The notes under the pieces: generated by a model | Told to the model about the DNA's origin: nothing | Database searches by the model: none | Seen by the model: only the letters and a program-made list of their open reading frames with translations | Shown here: positions 1 through 13,096 of the stretch, one piece after another | How positions within the stretch are numbered: position 1 is the stretch's first letter | How the letters are laid out: every line of letters begins with the position of its first letter | DNA from: Zhengitettix transpicula | Lineage: Eukaryota; Arthropoda; Insecta; Orthoptera; Tetrigidae | Assembly: GCA_037074705.1 (NCBI GenBank) | Contig: CM073593.1 | Location: forward strand, 11,909,001 to 11,973,000 | Direction of reading: 5' to 3' | DNA: 64,000 nt | Program-made: the position numbers and the translations under genes

Positions 1-699
1 CGCTTGCAAAAAAAAACAAGTATGTATGTCTAGTGTGACCTATTAGCACTAAGCTCTGTGCATTCATTCGTTTCTAGCCGCCAATTTACTGCTAATTTTA
101 TATTAAAATTTTTATTTCCGATGTACCTGCATCTGGTTTCATTATAATCAGACATTTTTAAGCATGATTTCGCCAGAAGTTTTAATTACATTATATGTAG
201 TTTAGCAGACGTTATAGTTCTGTTGAATAAACAAATACAAATAACTAATTTACTACTTTAAATAACTCGTGAAGCTTTAAACTCATTTTTAAGGGTAAAT
301 ATTTTTGTTTACAAATCCAGTGAATTTTTTTAGCTTTTAAAGGAAATCAAAACTAATATAATTTACGCTTTCTACGAATTTTTAAGCAGGTAAAAGTATT
401 AATATAATATTAAAATTTCCCATTTATTTTTACATCAGTGAACAATAGAAAGTTATAATTCTTCAAACCGTTCATTTTCCAGAGTAATTTCACTTTTATA
501 ACTAAAACGTGGAAATCGGATTTAGTATCGATTAATTTTACATTATAATAACCATTAACTCATGTTCCAAGCATATTTTTCACGATGTCAGATACGGATA
601 TTAACTCCTCAGATATCCGTGAGATATATATCTAAATATCACTGTATCTTACCGTTTTAGAGTTAAATAGTACATGATACTCAATTGCACGGTAAAAAT
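1..699. other. A+T-rich DNA, nothing recognised
   Basis: I see no convincing gene, terminal repeat or protein homology here. The sequence is A+T-rich with scattered poly-T runs. Confidence 0.5.
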
Positions 700-1338
700 A
701 TAACTTTATTTTAGTTTCACAAACAATTTTTTTGTGATGTATCTTTTCTGTCGCTACATATATCCTGATAAATCAGTTTTCTCACACTAAATAACGGTGT
801 ATGACAGTTGAACGAAGATAATATCTCAAATTATATTCATTTTACTGCAGTATACTACAGTAAATTTCAAATCTACCTTTGTATATTTCTGGACGTTACA
901 TTTATATTTCCAAATATCTCAAAATATTTTTTTTAAACCAACAAATATCTGGTGATGTACAAATATTTGGACATATTTCTGTTTTCCCACCAAATAACGT
1001 CACGATATTTCAGTTGTACTGGTAATAATTTCGTGATATTTCAACTTTTACACCAAATATCTTAATATATTTCAGTTTTATCACCGAAATATTGCTTGAT
1101 ATTTCACTTTTACAGCCACATATTGGGATGATTCACTTCTTCAACCGACTAGGTAAAGATATTTCATATAATATCCCACAATATTTCAGTTTTACTCGAA
1201 AAAATATCACGATATTTCAGTTTTACTTGTATCATCTGATCTTTGTTATTTACAGTCAAATATCGTGGAATATAAAATATATTCTGCCATGTATCAGGTT
1301 ATTTTTTTTCTGTTTGCTAAATGTCTTGTGATATTTCG
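700..1338. repeat. Degenerate ATATTTC minisatellite
   Basis: Units of roughly 40 bases recur, built around ATATTTCAGTTTTA followed by a CACCAAATATC-like segment. The clearest run is about 940-1240. The units are diverged and vary in length. The array stops at the R block at 1339, and similar units reappear at about 2338-2430 and 3340-3426, so the R copies appear to sit within or next to this satellite. Confidence 0.6.
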
Positions 1339-2337
1339 ACGCAGCATCCCCTTCTCCGTGCTTTGACCAGTTCAGGAGGCAGCCGGCCGACTATTCCAAT
1401 TGTTACAGTAGACAACTCTTACCGTATTCCCGAGTTGCCTCGGCTTGTGGGAACTTAAGATGATAAGCAGAGAGAGACGAAGGCACCCCCAAAAGTATCC
1501 CTCTCCTTCTCTCCTAAGACACAAGATGAAGGAGATTGAAAGTGTAGACAGCTATATATATATATATATAGAATAATCCACAGAGTGGTCACTCCCCTCG
1601 TATAGCATAGGAAAGGGATTGAAAGGGGAAATGCGGAATGGTAGAACAAGATAACCAATGGATAACTAGGGCCCACGGGGCTATAGTTTCAGGATCCTAC
1701 CTGAATCAGGTACGTCAGGTATTAGGTACTTGTCCCGTACCCTTCCTATGGCGTGAGAGGGTTAGTTGTGGAGTCGCAGCATGCCCTTCTCCGTGCCTTG
1801 ACCAGTTCAGGAGGCAGCTGGCTGACTATTCCAATGGATACAGCGGACAAATCTTACCGTATTCCCAATGACTGCGACACCGGAACATACACCGCACGAA
1901 ACAGGCCGAGGTGCCTCGGCTTGTGGGAACTTAGGTTGATAAGCTGAGAGAGACGAAGACATTCCCAAAGGTATCCCTCTCTGACTCTCCTAAGACACAA
2001 GATGAAGGAGAGTAACAGGCTATATATATAGCATAATCCACAGAGTGGTCACTCCCCTCTTATAGAATAGGAAAGGGATTGGTAGGGGGGATGCGGAATG
2101 GTAGAACAAGGTAGCCTAGGGTTAAGTAGGGCCGTCGGGCTATAGTTTCAGGATCCTACCCGGAATTCGCCTAAATGTGATGCAGGACGAACCCTAAAAT
2201 AACATGAATCAGGTACGTCAGGTATTAGGTACTTGTCCCATACCCTTCCTATGGCGGGAGAGGGGTTAGCCGTGGGGTCGCAGCGTTTCCCTCTCCGTGC
2301 CTTGACCAGTTTAGGAGGCAGCTGGCCGACTATTCCA
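1339..2337 (-). mobile_element. R repeat, three partial tandem units (R1)
   Basis: This block is the reverse complement of the R repeat seen complete at 13097-13633. The landmark CGCAGC followed by a run ending in GACCAGTT.AGGAGGCAGC recurs at about 1340, 1776 and 2280, so the units are in tandem with spacings of about 436 and 504 bases. Unit joints contain short TA runs, for example at 1553-1570. The block is clearly richer in G+C than its flanks. Short ORFs inside it are not conserved as proteins between copies. Confidence 0.75.
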
Positions 2338-3046
2338 ATATAAATATCAGAATTTATGTATAGTAACTTAAGATATTTCAGTTTTTCTGTTAAATACTAC
2401 GTGTTACCTCAGTTTAATATATTCAGGAGTTAATTATATTTTATTATTGACCGGAAAATTAGTGGAACATATTAAATTGACTTTTTAGGATATTTATAAA
2501 AGTGAAGATACCATTTCTAGAAGGTTATTCGTCAAAATAAATTTTTTGAAGAATTATAACAATTTCTTTCTTTTGACTGATATAAAAAATATGGGAAAAT
2601 TTCATTAATTTGTTTGGGATAAAGAAGTTTCTATGGAAGTTACTATTTCTACTGTAGGGTGAATAAAGTAATTTAAGAATTTGTTTGAGACATAATTTGG
2701 TTTCCGATAAATTTTGCAGGAAATGTTAGCGAAAAAGATCCAGGAATATCTTGGGCCTCTCGATTTTTTTGTGATGGCGGCCTTATATAAAATTTTATGC
2801 TGAGTAATTTGTCGTATGACTGTGATATCACGATCGGGAACTATATATTTAAATGTAGATAGAATTGTCTCACACGTATGTATTTGTTTTATGGTGATGA
2901 AAATAAATGCCTGTCTTTACAGGTAGAAATTGGGTTTTTTATTTTGTTTTGTTTACATGAGGTGAATCAATTGGAGATGAAAGTTTCAGGCCGTTTTTAT
3001 GTTTATCTAAATTTTTACTTAAGTATTGAAGTTATTTTCTTTATCA
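2338..3046. other. Satellite remnant, then unassigned DNA
   Basis: The first 90 bases or so resemble the ATATTTC minisatellite. The rest is A+T-rich with no recognised coding or terminal repeats. Confidence 0.4.
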
Positions 3047-4178
3047 CTATATGGGTGTCAGGCGTTGCCCGGGTTGTCGTAATTAATGTCTCAGTGGCAT
3101 CCATAACCCCGGATGTGATTCGAATTTCGGTTGTTTTCACCTTGTGATTCCCCTCCAACCCTAAACGTGTTTCTGCGTCTCCGTATTAGTTCCAAGGATT
3201 GCGTAACCTTTCGTATTGTTTTTTTATTATCATTCGATGGAGTATTGTTGGGTATAATGACACTTTTCATTCAATTAAATTAGTCCTTCTTTACTTCATT
3301 ACGAAATAAGTTACTCTTCTGTTGTTGCTTATTACAGATATTTACAGTCAAATATCGTCGAATATTGAAGATATTCTGCCTTATATCAGGTTATTTCTTT
3401 TCTTTTGCTAAATGTCTCGTGATATTTCGACGCAGCATCCCCTTCTCCGTGCCTTGACCAGTTCAGGAGGCAGCTGGCCGACTATTCCAATGTTTTCAGC
3501 AGACAACTTTTACCGTATGCCCAATGTCTGCGACCCCAGAACATACACCGTACAAAACAGACCGAGGTGCCTCGGCTTGTGGAACTGTTGATAAGCAGAA
3601 AGAGACGAAGGCATACCCCAATGGTATCCCCCTCCGTCACTCCTAAGACGTCTATCTGTCTTCAGACATTACGAAATATTAAATTAATGTTATTGTTATC
3701 TGGATTTATAATGTAAACAAATGGTCGCCATATTGGAGTCACTAATATGGCACGAAAATTAACTTGTATTTTTTGCATGTATCGTTAAGTACTTCGTATT
3801 GTTATTTATCATCATTCGATGTAGTATTACCGATAAAATTATACCTTTTATTCAAAGAAAATATTTTTGCTGGATTTCATTACGGAAAAAGGAACTATTT
3901 CCTTTGTTCGTCGCGCAGTAACGCCTCTCTCTCTCTCTCTCTCGCGTGACGTCACGGTCTTTTGGCGCGCAGTAATTTAACACAAATGATCACATTTGCT
4001 AATTATAATTCTTTCCACCTTTATGCTGGTGGTTACTCACCCCAACGGTACAGTTTCTCGTGTTTTGAAGAATATGTGTACCAATTTTTGTTTCAATCTA
4101 TCCACGCGTTTAAATCTGTATATAGAAACTAACGTAAATACATACAAACAAATATACATCATATTTTATTATATAGAC
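3047..4178 (-). mobile_element. Helitron-like non-autonomous element (H1)
   Basis: Read on the minus strand, the element begins near 4178 with TCTATATAATAAAATA, continues with a GTATGTATTTACG block and an ACGCGTGGATAGATTG block, and ends near 3047 with CCCGGGCAACGCC, a degenerate version of the hairpin-plus-CTAGT terminus seen at 47334 and 59063. A 5' TC and a 3' hairpin followed by CTAG are the known Helitron signature. No Rep/helicase ORF is present, so the copy is non-autonomous. An R/satellite block lies inside it at 3340-3650. The internal segments at 3200-3310 and 3780-3940 resemble each other. Confidence 0.55.
3340..3650 (-). mobile_element. Satellite plus partial R unit (R2)
   Basis: The segment repeats the junction found near 1240-1400: a satellite stretch with ATTCTGCC and ATCAGGTTAT, then GTGATATTTCGACGCAGCAT running into R. 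The R part (about 3428-3650) is one partial minus-oriented unit. The shared junction indicates duplication of a compound block. Confidence 0.65.
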
Positions 4179-5560
4179 GATCTAACTGCTGTTATTTCAG
4201 TGAAGCCTTTTGAGTATTTTCCTTTGTAAGATAAGATTTAAAAATAATTACTTTATCTTCGAGTGATATCGTGAAATGAACGTACTTTAAACTTTAAATC
4301 AAGCGCTGAAACAACGTTATCAGTCAAGTCTTACCTAATATTTTCAACTCACTTCCGATGACTCAAAGTAAATATTGTTACTTAATTTTTATCTCTTTAC
4401 AGTTTCATCGTCTGCTAATTCACTAAGATAAAAATTGCCGATTAGGCATCTTCGTGAGGTTTTTAAACTGTTACGTATATACGTTATATAAAACACCTTT
4501 TTTTTTTCTTACAAAATATGGAGAATCCGTTATAGGCCGTGGAAAGCTATGCAGTTATATTATTAATGTTTGGTACGCTCGAGACCAGGGTGCCGATTAT
4601 TAGCTGAAGATGATCCCCGTCCAGCTTTTGGGGCCCAGCACTTATACAACGTTAGAGCGAAAAATTAAAGAAAAACTCAGAAGTCCCAAACCACAATGAC
4701 CTGAAGGAGGATCGAAAACAATCCTCTAGATTACGATGACTGAGTCTGTTTTACTGACGTGAAATGTGTCTTAAATACAGTTAAACATGTTTAATTAAAT
4801 TATGTATTTGTATATTGATACCTTAGCCATTTCTTAAAAACAACTTACCCTTTACGGGGAACTGGTCGGAAAAATATTGTCCATGAACCGATTCTCCATA
4901 AGAAGAAGTGTTTTCTGGCGTTTCGTGGAAGTCGTGGGTGTTATACGGGACGCATTCCTGGGGCGTGAGTAACACATGTACGTGCTTTCATCAAGGATGT
5001 TTGGAGTGCGTTGCACTCTTCCCTGTGTTATGATTGACGAAAAAGAAATGAAACCGAATCAAAATTATCATTCCGATTTCTTGGTTTCTAATGTGACTTT
5101 ATTCCTGAATAATGGTATTTATTACGCTACTACACAAAGATAAATACACAAATTACGTTTTACTCCTATATTTATTACATTTCTAACTACAGTCCCAGCC
5201 CTTCTAGTCCAGATATTGATCAAACATCAGTGCCTCATCCGCCTCGGGGAAAAAAGATGAATAATACTGTTCAAAAATATTTATTCATACTCCCCCTAAA
5301 CATTTTACAGATTTTAAAACTCACCTTCACAAATTTCCTAGGCTAAGAAAAAAAATTGTGAAACATTCCAATAGGAAGAAAACCCATATATAGACAATAA
5401 AGAAACTACTCTGCAGATTCAGAATGTGTTATTCAAATGTAAACATCGAAATATTATACGATAAAGGGATAATCCTCATTCAGTTCGTTTCCTGAGATGT
5501 TTTTTCAAAGATTGAATCTTCAGTGAGTTTCGTTTCTTCTTCTTCTTCCAAGTTTCGTTC
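4179..5560. other. Unassigned A+T-rich DNA
   Basis: No coding sequence, terminal repeat or RNA gene could be supported in this stretch. Confidence 0.4.
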
Positions 5561-5564
5561 CGTT

Positions 5565-6993
5565 GGATAGAACCTTCCCAGACATTTCTGGAGGAGGCTA
5601 CCTTTTAATGCCTTCTCCTCTCTCCGTTTCTTTGAACTAAGTTTCCCACAAGCCGAGGAACCTCGGACTTTTTTGAGAATAAGGTTCCCACATGCCGAGG
5701 CAGATAGGCCTGTTTTTAGAGGTGTATGTTCCGCTGTCGCAGACCTTGGGTATACGGTAAGAGTTGTCCGCTATTCCCATTGGAATAGCCGGCCAGCTGC
5801 CTCCTTAACCGGTCAAGGCACGGCGAGGGGAAAGCTGCGACCCCACAGCAAATCCCTCTCCCGCCATCGGAAGGACGTGGGACAAGTACCAAATGCCCGA
5901 CTTACCTGATGCAGGTTTTTCTAGGGGTTTCCCTGCATCACTTTTAGGCGAATTGCCGGGTAGAATCCTTAAACAATATCCCGGGAGCCCTAGTTAACCC
6001 TTGGCTACGTTCCCCTGCCCGTCCGCAACCCCGCCTTTCAAATCCCTTCCTATGATATTAAAGGGGGAGTTGCCACCATGTGGATTACCCTCATGTAGCT
6101 TGTTACCCCCCCCCCCCCACGAAAAAAAACTTTTTTAAAGGTGTATGTTCCGGGGTTGCAGACCTTGGCATACAGTAACAGTTGTAATCTGTTCCTATTG
6201 GAGTAGTCAGCCGCTGCCTCCATAACCGGCCAAGGCATTGCGAGGGGAAAGCTGCGACCCCACAGCAAATCCCTCTCCTGCCATCAGAAGGACGTGGGAC
6301 AAGTACCAAATGCCGGACCTACCTGATGCAGATTTTTTTAGGGTTTTCCCTGTTCCACTTTTAGGCGAATTGCCTACGAATTGGGTACCTTCCTCTACCC
6401 TTCCGCATCCCCCCTTTCAAATTCCTTCCTATGCTATTGAAGGGGAGTTGCCACCATGTGAATTACCCTCATGTAGCCTGTTACCCTAAAACAAACCGCA
6501 GGACTTGGCGAAGGCCTTTCTCTCGCAGGCAGAACCTTCTAGGAGAGTCGGAGGGGGCTACCTTAAGGGATGCATTTTTTTCTCTCCGTTTTTGTAACTA
6601 AGATTCTCACAAGTCGAGGCACTTCGGCCTGAGCGGTGTATGTTCCGGGGTCACAGACCCTGAGCATACGGTAAGAGTTGTTCTCGGTTCCCATTGAAAC
6701 AGTCGGCCACCTGCCTCCTATCTGAATGATGCGTCCACACATCAAACCCCTCTCCCGCCATCGAAAGGGCTTTGGACAAGTTCCAATGCCCGACCTACCT
6801 CATGCAGATTTTCTAGGGTTCGTCTTACGAATGCCGGGTAGGATCCTTAAACTATAGCCCAAAAGTCCTTGTTAATCCTTGGCTACGTGCCTCTACCCTT
6901 CCGCATCCCCCTTTCGAATCCCTTCATATACTATTAAAGGGGAGTTACCACCTCGCGCATTACCCTCATGTAGCCTGTTACCCTAAAAACGCA
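5565..6993 (+). mobile_element. R repeat, three tandem units (R3)
   Basis: Three plus-oriented units follow one another. The first starts near 5565 with AGAACCTTCCCAGACA. The second lacks its 5' part and starts near 6140. The third starts near 6497 with a CTCGCAGGCAGAACC motif. Each runs to a version of ATGTAGCCTGTTACCC, near 6106, 6485 and 6985. A run of C at 6107-6118 marks the first joint. No protein is shared by the copies. Confidence 0.75.
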
Positions 6994-8699
6994 GAGCCCT
7001 GTAGGAAGATACAGAGTCTGGAGATTTTCATTTCTTACAGACATAACATGTCAGTGCTTTTAAAAAATAAATCACGTTTTCTTCAACTAGCAACGGTATG
7101 TCAGAAGTTTTGGAGTAGAATTAGCTTAAAAATACAATAGGACATTGGATTTGGAGTAGAATTAGCTTAAAAATACAATAGGACATTGGAAATATACTTG
7201 ACCTATAAGAGAATCTTCTACGCCAACAAAAAGTTTTGAAGACTTAACGATTTACTTAAGCGTGATACATTTTTCAAATTTTTAGTGGACTGTCGTTCGA
7301 TGAAGCTAAATGAACGTTGCAACAAAAAATAAGTCAACAGATAAAAATTCCAAAAAATAATCTGAAATTCAATTACGTATGAATAATACCAGCCGTAATC
7401 GACCATTGATTTTCCCTGGATAGTATATTAAACGGACCTGAAGAAGGGTTTTAAATAGCGTTAAAAATGTTCTGGCTTCTTTTTCAATGGTGGCTGGTTA
7501 ATGGCTGTCAGTAATTTCAAATATTTAATTAATGCGTTTCCCGTCTCGTGTGGACGCTTTTCGATCCTATTGTCGAATGTCGCTTCTTCATACTAGTAAA
7601 AAAAATTGGTGTCCTTTACGAGATGTCCGTGATTAGCTAAGTCAAGCATGACAAATCTTGAGCCGCACAGCCATCATGGAAAATTCCATCCAAGAGCTGT
7701 TGGAAGAGAGGCGAGATAAATTTATCACGTTAAAGCGACTGATTCACGCTGAGACACATTTTCCTGGTGACGTATATCGTGGCGTGCGAGGGTATAAAAA
7801 CAATCTAATGTCTGAGTTAGCACCTCTGTCAAAGTTACAGTCGAAGCGTTGACACGCACTGTGATGCGATTTTAATCGGCAGTCGTGGACCCTCGATGAC
7901 TAAAACAACTGCGCAGCTTGGCTTGTGCAACACGGACGGCTGACGAAGCTCCCACAATAAGCACACGCAGGTCTCTCTCAATCTCAATTAACCATTTGCA
8001 ATTCATAAATTTTGAATTATACCACCTGAGGATTGTCCAATTCAATCAGGGTTCTGGGTTTGCTTTTTACGGTATTAGTGTGCGTGGAGTAGATAGTAAA
8101 AATTTCCACTGGTGCATACCTAGAATGTATGTGCATATTTTTCGGATGCGTTAGTCGGAATTCCAAGAAATACTGAGACAAACAACGTTGGAACGGGGGA
8201 TCAGATCACGACGTATGAGAAACAAGCGGTGGAGTGGCTTAATTTAGACTTTATTTAGAATCACGTGGGTGTTAAGGTAGTGTCATATGGCTAAGGCGTA
8301 AGTTAAATACTTTGCGATTACTATAAGTTCTATTAAAGGTTATTCAAAGCGGATAGTCACAGATAAAATTTAAATTTATTTTGTTTTACGTCATTGTAAC
8401 ATAAGTCATAAATAATTACTAATTTATTTTCCTTAGAATGAGCTGGTAAGCTAGACAATAGCTTTGAAATTTCTTAAAAAATTATTGATATAATAATAAT
8501 AATATTTGGTAGATAGATCTTTACATTGTATACATAGATAATACTTCACTTCGTAAAGGTATTTTAGTTCTGAAATTAATTATTAACGTCTCTTATATAC
8601 ATTTAGTAACAATTAAAGTACGCTTGATAAAGTCCTAAATTATGTACGAATTGTTGTGATAATATGTTTTTGTTATATTAATGTCTATAAATTCCTATC
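6994..8699. other. Unassigned DNA with one tandem duplication
   Basis: Apart from the duplication at 7109-7190, I recognise nothing. A 64-codon ORF at 7658-7852 has no recognisable domain, and no neighbour supports it. Confidence 0.4.
7109..7190. repeat. 41-bp perfect tandem duplication
   Basis: The 41-base unit starting TTTGGAGTAGAATTAGC occurs twice back to back (7109-7149 and 7150-7190) without differences that I can see. This suggests a recent slippage or unequal exchange event. Confidence 0.85.
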
Positions 8700-9232
8700 T
8701 CTGTACTCGTCGTTGCCCGGGTTGTCATAATAAAACACAGCGACATCCATAACCCAGGATTTAAAGTTTTCGAGTTATTTTCTTGTAACTTCACTCTATT
8801 CCACCCACACACCTCAGGTTGTTCCCCTTCCATACCGAAAGGGGTTTAAATGATACACAAAAATATCTGGAGAAACGCCATACTCCATTGACCCCGAAAA
8901 AGTTTATTTCGAGTAATCTATCGGCCGTTTTAACAAATTTGAAATTTGCACCCCCACCCCTGGCTGTTAAACGGCACGTTGAATGTCATAATTAAACACC
9001 ACGACATCCTCAACCCCGGATTCGACTACAATCTCGGTTGTTTTTACTTTATAGTTTTGTAACGCCCCTCCACCCCTACCCCTAAGGGTGCTCCCCTCCC
9101 ATCCGACGAAAATATTGGCTGATTTGGGATGTTTTATCCCCACAGTGTTCGTTTCGCAAGTAACACGTAATCGAAATTTGGTGAAATTTGTTATACGGGT
9201 GTATATTTTTATGCGGTACACACACACGTAAG
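8700..9232 (-). mobile_element. Helitron-like 3' region, fragment (H4)
   Basis: The sequence carries the reverse complement of the conserved 3' part of the Helitron-like family: GTTGCCCGGGTTGTCATAAT at about 8712, then an ACATCCATAACCC block. A second, related unit starts near 8985 (TGTCATAATTAAACACC). Two units in a row point to an internal tandem repeat of about 280 bases, as also seen at 38418-39073. Both element ends are degraded. Confidence 0.5.
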
Positions 9233-10705
9233 GTCTATTTTATTTATTAGAAAGATTAATTTATTTATTTATAGCCAGTTTATTTAATGATTTTAATTAA
9301 CATTTATCAGATTATTATAATTATTACGTTAGTCTGCCGAATGCAACACCAATATTGAATTGAAGTATCCTTCCATTATATTCTCCATTCCCGACAATAG
9401 ATATCCAAATCGAGTCTCCAGTAATCGTTAATTACTCCTAAAAGTAGACACTCTTGTTTAGTTGTTTCGAATAGTTTCGTGGCATGATATTCAAATTAAA
9501 GTTATTATAATGGGATGAATAAGCTTAATGGTTGCTGTAGAATAATTTCCAGAAATAACACGTTTAACTAAGATTAGTCTTTCATACACCTCTTCGGGCA
9601 TTTTATACCTTAGATGAACTTTCTTTCGTCGCTCACATCTAAAATGTCTCAACTAGCACGCGTTTCATTGACCTTTGAGGAAGGCACGCACTGTGAAAAT
9701 TTCCACGAATAGGGCAGACACGTAATTGAGTCCATTGCCCTCATAACTGCATCAGCAGGTTCACTTTACACTTAAATATTCTCAGCTGCCTTTCACGGAA
9801 ATGTGACTTTATTTAGAATTCAGGTCAACATTAACCAAAATGAATCAAACTAAAAGTAATATTTAAGAAAATGAAACAGTCAATGAGCAAATTAAGTTTC
9901 TTCAGAGCTAAACAGCTGAACTCGAATATGCTAGAGATTTATTGAAGTTGTGCGCGTACAAAGCACTAAAGAAAAAATTATTATAGACGTTTAATATAAA
10001 AATTTTAATTGAATTATGTTATTGTTACTAATATTACAACAAACCAGATGATTTGCTTTTATAAGATGACTCAAGTCTGTTTGCACAAGAGAATGATGAA
10101 TTTGAATATTTGCAGTCGGAAACTCTATGGAAACATAAATTTTTACTAAGAGTGTCCACTGCGTTTCTGTAATTAATATTAATTTAATTTAAAGATCGCT
10201 TTCTGTGGAGATTGTGATGGGTACCATGGTACTTGGATATTTAGAAAAAATGTATAAAAATTATAAAGTTTAATTTCGTTTAAATTAAAAAATCTTTAAT
10301 CATAATTTAACTTTCGGTTTTTGCATTCCGATGGATGACGTACGGTGTCGGATTCTGTGTTGATGGCCGACGCCTAGTGAAACTGTTCTAATTCATGAGA
10401 GTGTTGACAGTCCACAGTCAAACAGCAACCAAGTCATTCTCGTCGGTTCAATGATTTCAAATATATAACTGCACGCGCCTCTTTTCAGAAAAACTATGAT
10501 GACCTTATGGTGTTAGGTGCAAAATATATATCTCTATATTAAACAGAAAGATGTAATATATCTTTCTACGCGGTAGAGCAGTTGAATACGTTCATATACA
10601 GTTCTTTGGAATTACAAAAGTTCGGTAATAAACCACATGCAGCTGTTGCATTATTTGTCGGTACCTTCCCATAGCCTCCGGACAAGAAAACACGTTTTTT
10701 TTTAT
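9233..10705. other. Unassigned A+T-rich DNA
   Basis: I find no coding region, repeat unit or terminal structure that I can defend here. Confidence 0.4.
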
Positions 10706-11262
10706 TTTTTTAAGAGTTACAGGCTACATGAGGATAATCCACATGGTGACAACTCCTCTTTAATAGCATAGGAAGGGTTTTGAAAGGGGGCATGTGGAAG
10801 GGTAGAGGAAGGTAGCCAAGGGTTAACTACGGCCTCCAGGCTATATTTTAAGGATCCTACCCGACAATTCGCCTAAAAGTAATGCAGGACAAACCCTAGA
10901 AAAACCTGCATCAGGTAAGTCGGACATTGGGTAATTGTCCCACGCCCTTCCGATAGCAGGAGAGGAGTTTTCTGTGGGGACGCTGCATTCCTTTCTCCCT
11001 GCCCCGAACAGTTTAGGAGGCAGCTGGCCGACTATTAAAAGAGTAATAGCGGACAACTCTTACCGTATGCCCAAGTTCTGCGACCCCGGAACATATACCT
11101 ATCAAAACAGGGTGAGGTGCCTCGACATGTGGGAACCTTAGTTCAAAAACCCAGAGAGATGTGAAGGCATTCCCAAAGATAGCCTCCTCCAGAGCTTTTT
11201 GGACAGGTTCACCTGCGAGAGATTTCTCTCGCAGGCTTACTTTTTTGGAAAAAGTCATCTTT
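10706..11262 (-). mobile_element. R repeat unit (R4)
   Basis: This is a near full-length minus-oriented R unit. It opens with TTACAGGCTACATGAGGATA, the reverse complement of the family 3' end, and finishes near 11240 with the CTCGCAGG hairpin motif of the family 5' end. Point differences from R6 are spread throughout. Confidence 0.75.
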
Positions 11263-11930
11263 TTTTTTAAGGTGTAGACAGGCTATGTATAGGGTAATCC
11301 TAATATAAAAACCCTCTTATAGCATAGGAAAAGGATAAAAATGGGGGATGCGGAAAGGTTTTTTAGGGCAACAGGCTACATGAGGGTAATCCACTTAGGG
11401 CAACTCCCCTTTAATAGCTAGGAAGGGATTTGAAAGGGGGGATGTGGACGGGTAGAGGAAGGTAGTCAAGGGTTAACTAGGGCCCCCGGGCTATATTTTA
11501 AGGATCCTACCTGGCATTCACCTAAAGAAGTGCAGGGAAAACCCTAGAAAAACCTGCATCAGGTAGGTCGGGCATTGGGTACTTGTTCCACGCCCTTCCG
11601 ATAGCGGTAGAGGAGTTTGCTGTGGGAGACGCAGCATTTCCTTCTCTGTGCCTCGACCAGTTTAGGAGGCAGCTGGCCGACTGTTCCAATGGGAACAGCG
11701 GACAACTCTTACCGTATGCCCAAGGTCTGTGACCCCGGAACATACACCTCTCAGAACAGGCCGAGGTGCCTCGGCTTGTGGGAACCTTAGTTCAAAAACG
11801 GAGAGGAAATGGCATCCCCAAAGGTAGCCCCTTCGTATCACTCCTACAAGGTTCTGCCTGCGAGAGAACATCCCTCGAAGGTACTGTCTGCGAGAAAATA
11901 CCCCTCGCAGACCTCGAATCGAGCATCCCC
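11263..11930 (-). mobile_element. R repeat, partial plus full unit (R5)
   Basis: A short partial unit (about 11263-11345) is followed by a near full-length minus unit beginning TTTTTTAGGGCAACAGGC at 11352. It ends around 11925 in two repeats of the TCTGCGAGA hairpin motif. With R4 it forms a tandem array. Confidence 0.75.
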
Positions 11931-13085
11931 AAAGGTCAACTTCCGGACCTCTTGTATGGTAGTTGTCCAATGACGCCTGTAACTTTAGATGATGCTTATT
12001 CAATAAAGAATTTCTAGAATGATAATTCAGGGAAAGCATACAAATACTTCAATTCATTTTAACTATCCGTAGGTCACATCATTGATATAGTAAATATTGT
12101 GAAAGGTTTACAGTCTTTGGAACATGTGAATATCAGGTCAAAGAAAGCCGTAATTGGTACACTAATTATAAATATTTCATTTAATCTAATTGCATATTTT
12201 TACAAGCGAAAATATTTCTCAATTAAATGTTATAAGTTTGAGATGCACCATTTACATTACGAAAGAGAATGAATGTTACGGACGCAATCACTCCAAACTT
12301 ATTCGAAAAGTCGAATGAAACTTCGAATGCATTTGAACGCTATCCAGTAGGTTCCACTTAAATATTTCACCACTGCTTCGCCAGAGAGAGGAATGATCAA
12401 TGTGCAAAGAGTGTATATTTCCAAAACAAAAATAGTTTTGCATTTTTAGCGATATACAAAATTGTACGTGTTAGTAGACGTAAACCTACTTGTGCAAGAG
12501 CCAATGCTGTTACTCCCGAGAACGAAAGCTTAACGACCGAGGAACGGAAATAAAAATTGAAATCAGACTGAAATATAAATACGTCTTGGCAACTGGAATC
12601 ATTCGATGCTTGCTCATTTTCACAGTCCATACGGTATTAGGGAATACATTCGGATAAAGTATTAAACTCTGAGAGAATATATCGTAAAGGAAACTTATCT
12701 GAAATTTAAACAGTTATACTGGCTATTATGTAAAGGTATAAAACGAAGTTCTAGAATACAAAGCAGTCAATATGCCGATATAGAATCCGACTTTGTGGCT
12801 GTACCAATAAGTCCAAAGAAGCGGATCCAAAATTCGCAGATTATGTCCCAAGTGTAATAATCCATAGTAACCTGAACATAGCGTTCATAAAATATGTATT
12901 ACAAGAACTAAGCAGGAAACACTACGAGAAAATCGAGAAAAAATTCTACAGAAGGCTGAAAGGACGCCTACCACGTAGGCGTAGTAGTTCTTAAATAGGT
13001 TTTAGGGGTCTCTTCGATGCAGCAATCCTCATCCTGTCACTATTTGAATTGTATTATTAATTCTATATTAGCACATTACCTTATT
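11931..13085. other. Unassigned DNA with a small palindrome
   Basis: Nothing coding is recognised. A perfect 8-base stem with a 3-base loop, ACGCCTAC/CAC/GTAGGCGT, lies at 12964-12982; its role is unknown. Confidence 0.4.
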
Positions 13086-13096
13086 CAATTATAATT

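Noticed and set aside
7658..7852. 64-codon ORF starting MSRTAIMENSIQELLEERRD
   Set aside because: No family is recognised, and the length is expected by chance in this much sequence.
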